A stretch of DNA of 64,000 nucleotides from Candidatus Palauibacter polyketidifaciens (GTDB lineage: Bacteria > Gemmatimonadota > Gemmatimonadetes > Palauibacterales > Palauibacteraceae), in NCBI RefSeq assembly GCF_947581785.1, contig NZ_CANPVO010000015.1:1-64000 (forward strand), given 5' to 3'. The notes beneath the pieces are model-generated. The model was not told where the DNA came from, did no database searches, and saw only the letters and a list, made by a program, of their open reading frames with translations. Position 1 is the stretch's first letter. Each line of letters starts with the position of its first letter. The position numbers were made by a program, and so were the translations under genes. Shown one piece after another: positions 27,113 through 34,874 of the stretch.

Positions 27113-28258
27113 TTACGCGTCGCGGGGCGAGCCCTCCAGCAGACCCTCGAAGGGGCGTTCCTCCGCGCCGTTCTCGGTGCAGACGGCGTAGTGCGTCTCC
27201 GCCGACCCGTACAGCGCGACGCCGGCCGTCTCCCCCTGCTTGTTCAGGAGGAAGAAACGGACGTCGAAGTTCGGGAGGCCGCGTTCGTTGAGGAGGCGCG
27301 ACTCGACCGTGTTCGACCGGATCCGCTCCAGCGTGGCCATGCCCGCGTCGAGCGGGCTCATCCCCTGGCGCATGAACTCGACGGCGAGGAAGGAGGAGAG
27401 GTTGTAGAGGTTCGCCTCGCCCCGGCCCGTCGAGCCGACGGCGCCCACGTCGTTGTCCACGTACAGCCCGGCCCCGAGGATCGGGGAGTCGCCGGTGCGG
27501 CCGGGGATCTTCCAGGAGAGCCCGCTCGTCGTGGTGACGCCGCAGACGTCCCCGTCCGCGTTCACCGCGTTGCAGTTCGTCGTCCCCCAGAAGGAATGGG
27601 CCGGGATCAGGCCGTCGTCGACCATCGAGAGCCCGGCTTCGAGCCGCTTGCGCGGGTCGAGCCAGTGGCCGGGATCGATCCGCCGGCGCCACTCGAGCCA
27701 CAGGGCGCGTGACGCCTCCGTGTTGAGGTCGTCCTCGATCTCGAACCCGAGTTGGCGGGCGAACGCCTGGGCGCCGGCGCCGACGAGGAGGTGGTGGTCC
27801 GTGAGTTCGGCCACGGCCTTCGCGACGAGCGACGGGGTGCGGACGCCCTCGAGCGCCGCGACGCCGCCGGCCCAGCGCCGGGGACCGTGCATGCAGCAGG
27901 CATCGAGCTGGACGACGCCGTCCGCGTTGGGGAGCCCGCCGTAGCCGATCCCCATCTCGGTGGGGTCGTTCTCCGGAATGTTCACGCCCGCCATGAGCGC
28001 ATCGAGCACGTCCTCTCCCTCGACGATCCCGCGGAAGGCGCGTTCCACCGAGCTTTCGGGTCCGCCGTTGTTGAAGCGGATCCCGCTGAGGTCGGAGACG
28101 ACGATGGGCGGAGCGGCCCGCGGGCGGTGGACGGCGGGAGCCCCGAAGCGGGCGGCGGCCCCGGGAGGACGGCGCTCGGCGGCCAGAGCGGCGGGTGTGG
28201 CTGCCGCGGCCAGGCCGGCGGCGGAGGTCCGAACGAAGTCTCGGCGGTCCATGCTCAT
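27113..28258 (-). CDS. Tat-exported N4-glycosylasparaginase-type Ntn hydrolase
   Basis: 381 residues. The Tat-type signal DRRDFVRTSAAGLAAAATP leads it out of the cell. The body matches glycosylasparaginase: the segment GTTNCNAV places the nucleophilic Thr at residue 227 (start of the beta subunit after self-cleavage), followed 15 residues later by TTTSGLSWKIPGRTGDSP, the substrate-binding stretch conserved in the family. It cleaves the bond between N-acetylglucosamine and asparagine in glycopeptides, or isoaspartyl or other asparagine derivatives in relatives. ATG 28258 is listed; ATG 28252 (GGAG 9 nt upstream) and ATG 28267 are alternatives. It is divergent from the toxin-antitoxin pair. Confidence 0.92.
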   Translation of the reverse strand: MSMDRRDFVRTSAAGLAAAATPAALAAERRPPGAAARFGAPAVHRPRAAPPIVVSDLSGIRFNNGGPESSVERAFRGIVEGEDVLDALMAGVNIPENDPTEMGIGYGGLPNADGVVQLDACCMHGPRRWAGGVAALEGVRTPSLVAKAVAELTDHHLLVGAGAQAFARQLGFEIEDDLNTEASRALWLEWRRRIDPGHWLDPRKRLEAGLSMVDDGLIPAHSFWGTTNCNAVNADGDVCGVTTTSGLSWKIPGRTGDSPILGAGLYVDNDVGAVGSTGRGEANLYNLSSFLAVEFMRQGMSPLDAGMATLERIRSNTVESRLLNERGLPNFDVRFFLLNKQGETAGVALYGSAETHYAVCTENGAEERPFEGLLEGSPRDA

Positions 28259-28364
28259 GTTCTCCATCCTCGGTCGAAGAGCCCGTTTGCCCTCAACATA
28301 CGACGGTCTGGATGGAAGCCGCAGATGGAAGCCGATGGTGCGGATGGCGGCGGGCACGAATCGA

Positions 28365-28393
28365 TGTTATCATAAGTTAGTATCATGATAACA
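28365..28393. promoter_or_regulatory. Palindromic operator upstream of VapBC-like pair
   Basis: A perfect 9-bp inverted repeat, TGTTATCAT at 28365-28373 and ATGATAACA at 28385-28393, with an 11-bp spacer. It is strikingly AT-rich against its surroundings and ends 42 bp before the antitoxin ATG at 28436. Ribbon-helix-helix antitoxins usually bind such repeats to repress their own operon, so this is the likely autoregulatory site. It also covers an upstream in-frame ATG (28385), arguing against that start. Confidence 0.65.
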
Positions 28394-28435
28394 TATGGTC
28401 CGGCAACAGCAAAGATCGGAACGGGATGCCGCAGG

Positions 28436-28663
28436 ATGATCCGCACCCAGATTTCGGTAGACAGAGAACTCTACGAGAGAGCCAGGGAAGCGGCCCGGCG
28501 AGAGGGAATCTCGCTTGCGGAGCTGTGCAGGAGAAGTCTGGCCGAGACCCTCTCGAGGCTGCCCGACGAGCATCCGTGGATGGCCTATCTGGGAACGGTC
28601 GATGGTGAGTCCGGAGACAGCGCAACCGTCGATGAAGTGGTCTACGGGCGCGCGACGCCTTGA
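28436..28663 (+). CDS. Ribbon-helix-helix antitoxin, VapB-like
   Basis: 75 residues from ATG 28436. The N-terminal MIRTQISVDRELYERA has the short beta strand (RTQISV) and first helix of a ribbon-helix-helix DNA-binding domain, and REGISLAELCRRSLAETL the second helix. The acidic C-terminal tail (DGESGDSATVDEVVYG) is where such antitoxins wrap the toxin. The stop overlaps the TTG of the PIN toxin by 4 nt, the usual toxin-antitoxin arrangement. It should neutralise the PIN ribonuclease and repress the operon through the palindrome upstream. Confidence 0.82.
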   Translation: MIRTQISVDRELYERAREAARREGISLAELCRRSLAETLSRLPDEHPWMAYLGTVDGESGDSATVDEVVYGRATP

Positions 28664-29070
28664 AGGGACGAAAGGTCTTCCTCGACACGGGCATCCTCAT
28701 CGCAGCTCTCAACCGGCGGGACCGGTACCATGCGCAGGCGCGTTCGCTGTTCGGCGGACCCTTGCCACGCTGGCATTCCTCGGTGCTCGTCTGGTCGGAG
28801 GCGTATTCCTGGCTCCTGCACCGCCACGGCGAGGAGCAGGCCCGTGCGTGCCGCCGTCTCGTGGAGAACCTCGACGGACTCGTCCTGCTCGAGGGAACGT
28901 CCCGGCTCCACCGTGACACCTGCCGCATCCTCGACCGGTTGCGAGGGGCGCGCCTGACGTACGTGGACGCGTCCAGTCTTGCCCTGATGGAACAACACGA
29001 GATCGGGATTGCATGGGCCACGGACCATCACCTGGGGCTCACCGGGGCGGAAGTGTTTCCTCGATCGTGA
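28660..29070 (+). CDS. PIN-domain ribonuclease toxin, VapC-like
   Basis: 136 residues from TTG 28660, overlapping the antitoxin stop by 4 nt. The PIN acidic residues are all visible: Asp in VFLDTGILIAAL, Glu in VLVWSEAYSWLL, Asp in TYVDASSLALM and a further Asp in AWATDHHL. PIN toxins cut tRNA or rRNA using Mg2+ when freed from the antitoxin. The intact active site suggests a working toxin. The target RNA cannot be predicted. Confidence 0.87.
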   Translation: MKGRKVFLDTGILIAALNRRDRYHAQARSLFGGPLPRWHSSVLVWSEAYSWLLHRHGEEQARACRRLVENLDGLVLLEGTSRLHRDTCRILDRLRGARLTYVDASSLALMEQHEIGIAWATDHHLGLTGAEVFPRS

Positions 29071-29097
29071 GCCGGGATCGGGCGCCGTCTCTCGGCC

Positions 29098-29919
29098 TCA
29101 GTCGCGGAGCGCCTGTCTCTCGAACAGCAGCCGGTCGAGTCCCTGCGTAAGCCCCACCCGTTCCGGCGCCAGCCGGGCCGCGAGGAGGGTTCCGCCCACG
29201 TACGGCTCCGCACTCGACCCCGCGTCGTGGCGGATCGAGAGGCGCTCGCCGGGAAGGCCGAAGATCGATTCCACGGAGATGACGTAGCTCGGAAGCCGGA
29301 GCGAGTGGACCTGCGCGCCGCCGATCGTCGCCCCTCGCGCCTCCCGTGACCCCAGCGTGTCCTCGACCGGCCGGCCGAATTCGTTGGTCGCGACCGTCCC
29401 CAGGAACTCGGCCAGTTCCTGTGCGGTGCCGCTCGGCGCGTCGGGCTTCGCCACCGAGGCCATGTCGACGATCTCCCAGTGCGGCACGTGGCGCGCCGCG
29501 ATCCCGGAGAAGTGCTTCAGCAGCGCCGCCGTGATCGAGAAGTTGCCCGCGGCGATCACGCCGACGCCCCGGGCGCGGGCGGCCTCGTCGATCTCTCCGT
29601 ATTCCCGGCCCGTGAGCCCCGAGGTCCCGACGACCGCGGCCACGCCCGCCTCGATCGCGCAAATGATGTTGCCGTAGACGGCGCTCGGGTGCGTGTAGTC
29701 GATGTAGACATCGGCCGACTCGCGGAGCGCTTCGCCCACGTCGGCGGAAATCCGCACGCGGGAGCCGTCCGTCTCGCCCTGCACGTCCCCGACGGTCTGT
29801 CGCGCCGCCCGCCGCGCCACCGCGCCCGTCAGCTCGAACTCCTCCGATTCGAGGATGGCGGCCACGACGCTCTCGCCCGTCCATCCCGTAGCCCCTCCCA
29901 CGCACACCCGAATGCTCAT
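29098..29919 (-). CDS. Dihydrodipicolinate reductase-like protein lacking the catalytic histidine pair
   Basis: 273 residues from ATG 29919 (GGGAG 5 nt upstream). The Rossmann motif VGGATGWTG is at residues 7-15, VVGTSGLT follows, and KPDAPSGTA (158-166) is the DapB signature loop. In classical DapB this loop is preceded by a His-His pair (AHHxxK); here the aligned segment is DMASVAK, so the catalytic His is absent while Lys158 remains. It may be a variant DapB of lysine/diaminopimelate synthesis, as this subgroup is usually annotated, or a reductase for another substrate. No other lysine-pathway gene is nearby. Confidence 0.75.
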   Translation of the reverse strand: MSIRVCVGGATGWTGESVVAAILESEEFELTGAVARRAARQTVGDVQGETDGSRVRISADVGEALRESADVYIDYTHPSAVYGNIICAIEAGVAAVVGTSGLTGREYGEIDEAARARGVGVIAAGNFSITAALLKHFSGIAARHVPHWEIVDMASVAKPDAPSGTAQELAEFLGTVATNEFGRPVEDTLGSREARGATIGGAQVHSLRLPSYVISVESIFGLPGERLSIRHDAGSSAEPYVGGTLLAARLAPERVGLTQGLDRLLFERQALRD

Positions 29920-29992
29920 CTTCGCTCCCGTCCGTTGGCGGTTCCATGGCGGCTCTGTGACGGTTCCATGGCGACCCGATGGTGGCTCTTCC

Positions 29993-30012
29993 GACGTTCC
30001 CGCGGGAACGTC
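29993..30012. repeat. Dispersed 20-bp palindrome, copy 1
   Basis: GACGTTCCCGCGGGAACGTC, a perfect palindrome able to form an 8-bp stem with a CGCG loop. It lies 1 nt beyond the stop codon of the propeller lipoprotein (minus strand) in the gap towards the DapB-like gene. No T-run follows, so a standard intrinsic terminator is not supported. Identical or near-identical copies are at 47029, 47531 and 53769. Confidence 0.85.
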
Positions 30013-30013
30013 T

Positions 30014-31057
30014 TCAGTCTCCCGGACGGTTGGCGACGATCGCGATCCGGGAGCCGTCGGGGCTCACGGCAAGCCGGGTGATGCCCTCGACGCCGAGGTC
30101 CGAGAAATCGGCGATCTCCGTCCAGTCCGAGCCTTCCGACCAGGCGAACAGCCGGCCGCCATCTCCCATGAGGATCTCGCCCTCGGGCGTCCACGCGTAG
30201 TCCTCCCGCCCCGGTAGCGTGAGCGTGATCCGCTCGCTGGCTCCGTCAGCCGCGCCGAGACGTTCGATCCACCACTCCTCGTCCGAGATTTTTCGCACGA
30301 AGGAGATCGCCGCCGTCCCCGGCACCCGGTGGATGGACCGGCCCGGGCGCTCCGCGACGACCCGAATCTCCCCGCTGAGCGCGTCGCCGACCTGGAGCGT
30401 GGGGGGATCTCCGAGGATGAACATCGCCACGACGTGTTCGTTGGCCCACGCGTGGTATCCCACCGGCTCGGCCGTCGCGAAGATCGGCCCCAGCGGCTCG
30501 CCCGAGAGGTCGTAGCGCCACAGGTACTGCTTACCCCGGATCTCGTGGATCGCGGAGAAGGCGTCCTGCCCGGGGATCTGGAGCGCCGAGAACTCGCTCG
30601 CCTCCTCCGTGCGCGTCAACCGCTCCGACGCGCCGGATCCCGCGCCGTCCCCCGCCCCGGAGGCCGCGAGTCGCATGATCTCCGTCTGCCTCCGGTCCAG
30701 CGCCGCCGTGTGGAGGATCGCCGAGCCGTCCAGGAGGAAGCTCGGCTGGTTGTCGTACGCGTCGCGGTCCGTCGCCTGCGCCAGACCGGAGACCGAGAGC
30801 GCGCCCCCGTCACGCACGAGCGTACCCATCCAGATGTCGGTCGAGGGGGAGCCCGCAGCCGTCGGAGTATAGCCCTCCGGCGCCGGCCCGATCTCCGGCA
30901 TCGGCCCATCCGGCGGCTCCGCCGGGAAGGCGACCGCCGCCTCCGGTCCGCCGCTCTCCGGCGCTCCCCCGTTCTCTTGAGCGCAGGCCACCGCGACCGC
31001 CGCCGCGAACCCGCCGAACGCCAGGGTCACCATCGTTCGCTGAGTCAGTTGTGCCAT
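30014..31057 (-). CDS. Beta-propeller (PD40-like) lipoprotein
   Basis: 347 residues with AGGAGGAAG just before the ATG. The lipoprotein signal ends at AVAVACAQE. Weak propeller units can be seen (DNQPSFLLDGSAILHTA, EDYAWTPEGEILMGDG, ITRLAVSPDGSRIAIVANRPGD). There is no enzymatic motif; it probably acts as an extracytoplasmic binding or scaffold propeller. It lies 21 nt downstream of the CocE-like hydrolase gene and is probably the last gene of a three-gene row (serine hydrolase, CocE hydrolase, propeller). Confidence 0.75.
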   Translation of the reverse strand: MAQLTQRTMVTLAFGGFAAAVAVACAQENGGAPESGGPEAAVAFPAEPPDGPMPEIGPAPEGYTPTAAGSPSTDIWMGTLVRDGGALSVSGLAQATDRDAYDNQPSFLLDGSAILHTAALDRRQTEIMRLAASGAGDGAGSGASERLTRTEEASEFSALQIPGQDAFSAIHEIRGKQYLWRYDLSGEPLGPIFATAEPVGYHAWANEHVVAMFILGDPPTLQVGDALSGEIRVVAERPGRSIHRVPGTAAISFVRKISDEEWWIERLGAADGASERITLTLPGREDYAWTPEGEILMGDGGRLFAWSEGSDWTEIADFSDLGVEGITRLAVSPDGSRIAIVANRPGD

Positions 31058-31078
31058 GCCTTCCTCCTGACAGCCCGA

Positions 31079-33097
31079 CTAAGGGTCTTGCGGCAGAACG
31101 CCGAGGATGACGCGCGAGGGGTGTTCGGCCGACCGGTACACGGTCTGCGTCGCGGCCCGGTAATCGCCCGGTGACGCCGTGTAGGTGTCCACGAACGTCT
31201 GCGGGTTGCGGTCGTAGGCCGGGAACCATGAACTCTGGACGTGGACCATCAGCCGGTGCCCCGCCTTGAAGGTGTGGAAACGGTCCCGGAGGTCGATCTC
31301 GATCCGTGTGACCTCTCCCGGCACCATCGGCTCCGGATTCTCCAGGTCGTTCCGGAAGCGGCCCCGCATGATCTCGCCCGCGAGATGCATCTGGTATCCG
31401 CCCATCGGGACGTCGCAGTTGGCGCTGGGCGGCGCGTCGCCGGGATAGACGTCGATCAGCTTCACGATCCAGTCGGAATCCGTCCCGGTCGTCGAGACGA
31501 AGATCTCGGCCCCGATCGGGCCCGCGATCGTGAGATCCTCCGCCAGTGGTTCGGACTGGTACACGAGGACGTCGGGGCGCTCCGAGGCGAAGCGCTGATC
31601 CTCCACCTTCCACAGGTGGCCGAGCGTGGTGCGCTCCTCGGCCGAGAACGGCACCGGGTTGGCGGGGTCGCTCACGTATGAATCCGCGTGCGAGCCCGCC
31701 GCCGCATCCCCGGCCGACCCCGCGGCGGAGTCGGCGGTACGCGTCGGCGGCTCGAAGCCCAGCGTTCCGTCCGGCCCCAGGTAGATGCTCACCGGAGTGA
31801 TGCCCACCGGCGGCCATGCGTCGTAGGCGCGCCACTCGTTCGTCCCCGTGAGGAAGACGTTCGCCTCCGTCGCGTCCCACGTCCCCTCGTCCTTCAGGTG
31901 GTGCTCGAAGAAGGGGTACTGGAACTCGCGCTGGAAGTGGAGCGAGGTCCTGCTGTCGAAGGCGATGCAGCCGAGGAAGTCGCCGTCCATGCGCCGCCAG
32001 CCGCCGTGGAGCCAGGGGCCGACGACGAGCGTGTTCTCGAGGCCGGGGTTCTCCGTCTCGACTGTGCGGTAGATCGACATCGGGCCGTAGAAGTCCTCGG
32101 TGTCGAACCAGCCCGCCACGTTGAGCGTCGCGGGGCGGACATCGTCGAGGTAGCGGAGGGCGTTCTGCCGCTGCCAGAACTCGTCGTAGTTCGGGTGCTC
32201 GATGAAGTCCCGCCACGCCGGCACGTCGCCGTGGAAGTAGAGTTCGTCCACCGCGATGGCGGAACCGGCGTTGAGGAAGAAGTCGTAGCCGGAGGGGGTG
32301 CCGTAGTCGAAGCGGGCGCCGCGCGTGTCCGTGGGGCCGTCGCGACGGCGGGCATTCCCGGACAGCCACGAGAAGGCGTACATGATCCGGAAGGCGCCGT
32401 TATGGTGCCAGTCGTCGCCGATGAACATGTCCGAGGGCGAGGCCTGGGGTGACGCAGCGACGAGCGCAGGGTGCGCGTCCACCATCCCCATCACCGTCTG
32501 CCAGCCGGGGTAGGAGATCCCCCACTGTCCCACGCGTCCGTTGTGGTTCTCGACGTTCGCGAGCAGCCACTCGATCGTGTCCCAATTGTCCGTGATCTCG
32601 TCGGTGTCGGTGGGGCCGCGGGGTTCCGCCGCGGGGGCCCGGATGACCTCGAACTCGCCCTCCGACCGGAACTGACCGCGCACGTCCTGGAAGGCGAAGA
32701 TGTACCCGGAGCGGTCGAACTCGCGTGACGGCCCGAGCGGGTTCCGATACTGGCCGGGCTCGTACGGACCGATGGAATAGGGGGTTCGGAAGAGGAGGAT
32801 GGGATATTCGCGCGAGCGGTCCCGCGGCGCGTAGACGAGCGTGTAAAGTTCGATCCCGTCCCGCATCGCGACCATGTGCTCGGACTTCTCGTAGTTCGCT
32901 ACGAGATAATCGTGGTGCGCCGCCTCGGCGGCTTCGGCCTCGGCTTGGGCGGCAGCGGTCTGGGCCGGGGTCGGCGGCGGGGCGTTCGTTCCGTCTTCCG
33001 GCGGCGCGCACCCGGCTGCGAACGGCGCGACCGTGAACAGCGCGACCGCCCGGTGCATAATCCCCAATCCACGGCCCGGCCGGTCCGATCGCGTCAT
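31079..33097 (-). CDS. CocE/NonD family hydrolase (X-Pro dipeptidyl-peptidase-like), lipoprotein
   Basis: 672 residues from ATG 33097, with AGGA upstream and a 4-nt overlap (ATGA) with the preceding gene. The lipobox is APFAAGCAP, followed by an Ala/Glu-rich linker. The alpha/beta hydrolase domain has VYAPRD, DVRGQFRSEGE and the nucleophile in GQWGISYPGW near residue 190; the acid is in AGWFDTEDFYGP and the His in VGPWLHGGW. The C-terminal jelly roll (SDWIVKLIDVYPGD, MLVHVQSSWFPAYDRNPQ) is typical. Relatives cleave ester or amide bonds, including cocaine esterase, cephalosporin acylase-like and Xaa-Pro peptidases. The exact substrate is unknown. Confidence 0.92.
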   Translation of the reverse strand: MTRSDRPGRGLGIMHRAVALFTVAPFAAGCAPPEDGTNAPPPTPAQTAAAQAEAEAAEAAHHDYLVANYEKSEHMVAMRDGIELYTLVYAPRDRSREYPILLFRTPYSIGPYEPGQYRNPLGPSREFDRSGYIFAFQDVRGQFRSEGEFEVIRAPAAEPRGPTDTDEITDNWDTIEWLLANVENHNGRVGQWGISYPGWQTVMGMVDAHPALVAASPQASPSDMFIGDDWHHNGAFRIMYAFSWLSGNARRRDGPTDTRGARFDYGTPSGYDFFLNAGSAIAVDELYFHGDVPAWRDFIEHPNYDEFWQRQNALRYLDDVRPATLNVAGWFDTEDFYGPMSIYRTVETENPGLENTLVVGPWLHGGWRRMDGDFLGCIAFDSRTSLHFQREFQYPFFEHHLKDEGTWDATEANVFLTGTNEWRAYDAWPPVGITPVSIYLGPDGTLGFEPPTRTADSAAGSAGDAAAGSHADSYVSDPANPVPFSAEERTTLGHLWKVEDQRFASERPDVLVYQSEPLAEDLTIAGPIGAEIFVSTTGTDSDWIVKLIDVYPGDAPPSANCDVPMGGYQMHLAGEIMRGRFRNDLENPEPMVPGEVTRIEIDLRDRFHTFKAGHRLMVHVQSSWFPAYDRNPQTFVDTYTASPGDYRAATQTVYRSAEHPSRVILGVLPQDP

Positions 33098-34689
33098 CGT
33101 GTTCCTCTCCGCCGAAGCTCCGCCCAGTGGGTGAGCGCGTTGCCGAGCCTCACGTTCGGGAGCGTGATCGCGATGACCGAGCCGTTCAGCACGTCGCCCC
33201 TGAGCCGAAGTTCGAGCGAGAGCACGGAGTCCGTCCGGTTCGCGTCCTCGGTGCCGATGTTGCCACGGAAACCGCCGCGCAGGTATTCGCCGTCGAAGCG
33301 GGCGTTGTTGAGCAGCGTCCACAGGTCGTCTCCCAACTGGACGTGGACGCGCCCGTCCTCGTCGATCGCGAGCGCCAGGCGGTGCGGGCCCATGTGCGTG
33401 TCCACTTCGCCGACCCAGTCCCCCGCGAGATCCGGCATGGGCGCGAAATCGATCAGCGGGGCTCCGCCCTCCGTCTCCTCCTCGAGAATCCCCTCGCGCG
33501 CCAGGCGGTGCGGGTCGGGCACCTCCGGCCGCGTCGGCTTCGGCACGGCCTCCGGGAACAGGGTATGCCAGATGAGATTCGAGATGTAGCCGGTGAGGGG
33601 CGTCGCCGCGTTCTGGAGGACGACGACCGCCGCATTCTCCTCAGGGGCGATCGCGAGTTCCGTGCGGACGCCGCCCATCCCGCCGCCGTGGCGCTGGAGC
33701 GTGAGGCCGCCGGGGAGGTCGCGGATCGTCCACCCGATGCCGTACGCGTTGTCGGGCGCGCTCTCCCGGATCGGCCGCCGCATCGCCTCGATCGACGCGT
33801 CCGTGAGGATCCTCCGTTGATGGTCCAGGTCGTGGCCGAGGTGGAACATCCCGAAGCGGACGAGGTCGTGGGCGCTGCTGAACACGGCGGATCCGCCGGG
33901 ATGGTCGAAGTCGTAGAACGGGATGGGGCTCTGGTCCGTCGCGTATCGCGTCGCCGTGAAGTCCTCGAGCCCGGGGCCGATGTCGACCGAGGTCCGTGTG
34001 AGTCCGAGCGGCTGGAACACTTCGTCGCGCATGAAATCCATGTACGACTGTCCCGAGACGCGCTCGATGATGTAGTCCAGGATGCCGTAGCCGAGGTTCG
34101 AGTAGTTCCAGCGTTCGTCCGGCGCCGTCACGAGATTCGCGTAGCGGCGGATCGTCTCGTCCATGTGCGGACGCCGGTACGGTTCGTCCTCGTAGAAGAA
34201 CTGGTAGTGGAGGGGGAGTCCCGCCGTGTGGCTCGCCACGCGCCGGACCGTGGCGCCTGCCGCATCCCAGGCCCGCCCGTCGATCTTCGCCGGGCCCAGG
34301 TAGTCGTTCGCCGGCGCGTCGAGGTCCAGGAGGCCCCGTTCCACGAGGATCATGAGGCCCGTCGCCGTGATCGGCTTCGAGATCGAGGCGAGCGAATACA
34401 TCGTGTGTTCCGTGGCGGGGATCCGCCGCTCCCGGTCCGCCCAGCCGAACCCCTCCTCCCACACGACCTCCCCGCCGACCGCGACGGCAACGGCGATCGA
34501 GGGCGCGTCCCAGGCGACGAGCGCGCCCTGGATCTCGCTCCGAACGGGAGAGAAGTCCTGCACCGTCTGGCCGCGAACATCGGCCGCGCCGAGGGTCAGC
34601 ATGCCGAGGGACGCAACGCCGAGCCGGAGGACGCCAGGCCGAGTGACGTCAAGCCGCGCGACGCCGGAACGTCTGACGGTGTCCTTCAT
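33094..34689 (-). CDS. Exported serine hydrolase, class C beta-lactamase fold
   Basis: 531 residues from ATG 34689, which has GGAG 6 nt upstream; ATG 34695 is too close to the ribosome site. A signal-like hydrophobic stretch precedes QTVQDFSPV. The catalytic motifs are LASISKPITA (SxxK), YSNLGYGIL (YxN) and HGGGMGG (HxG-like). The C-terminal ~120 residues form a lipocalin-like beta domain (DFAPMPDLAGDWVGEVDTHMG). Members are DD-peptidases, esterases or D-aminopeptidases; antibiotic resistance is not implied. The stop overlaps the next gene by 4 nt. Confidence 0.9.
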   Translation of the reverse strand: MKDTVRRSGVARLDVTRPGVLRLGVASLGMLTLGAADVRGQTVQDFSPVRSEIQGALVAWDAPSIAVAVAVGGEVVWEEGFGWADRERRIPATEHTMYSLASISKPITATGLMILVERGLLDLDAPANDYLGPAKIDGRAWDAAGATVRRVASHTAGLPLHYQFFYEDEPYRRPHMDETIRRYANLVTAPDERWNYSNLGYGILDYIIERVSGQSYMDFMRDEVFQPLGLTRTSVDIGPGLEDFTATRYATDQSPIPFYDFDHPGGSAVFSSAHDLVRFGMFHLGHDLDHQRRILTDASIEAMRRPIRESAPDNAYGIGWTIRDLPGGLTLQRHGGGMGGVRTELAIAPEENAAVVVLQNAATPLTGYISNLIWHTLFPEAVPKPTRPEVPDPHRLAREGILEEETEGGAPLIDFAPMPDLAGDWVGEVDTHMGPHRLALAIDEDGRVHVQLGDDLWTLLNNARFDGEYLRGGFRGNIGTEDANRTDSVLSLELRLRGDVLNGSVIAITLPNVRLGNALTHWAELRRRGTR

Positions 34690-34874
34690 CCGCATCTCCT
34701 TCCGGGAGGGGTGGCTTTGGACGGTGGAGCGGTACGCAGGCGGGCGTCAATGGGCCGAGCGCGGGGCGGACTCATTGACCGTTGGTCGAAGCGGCTTCCA
34801 TGATGCCTCCATCGACCTGACGGGTCGACTCGGGGCCGAGGTCTTCGCCCGAGCCCGGCAGGCGGGGAAACAGG

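Noticed and set aside
28385..28435. ATG 28385 as start of the VapB-like antitoxin
   Set aside because: It lies within the operator palindrome, and the 17 added residues do not belong to the ribbon-helix-helix fold, which begins at ATG 28436.
29940..29974. Two copies of GGTTCCATGGCG upstream of the DapB-like gene
   Set aside because: Short direct repeats with no second example and no known function; noted only as a local duplication.
29993..30012. Palindrome as a rho-independent terminator
   Set aside because: The stem is suitable but there is no T-tract on either strand, and one identical copy lies inside a coding region.
33094..34689. Beta-lactamase as an antibiotic-resistance gene
   Set aside because: SxxK/YxN motifs with a C-terminal lipocalin-like domain are typical of peptidase/esterase relatives; nothing indicates drug hydrolysis.
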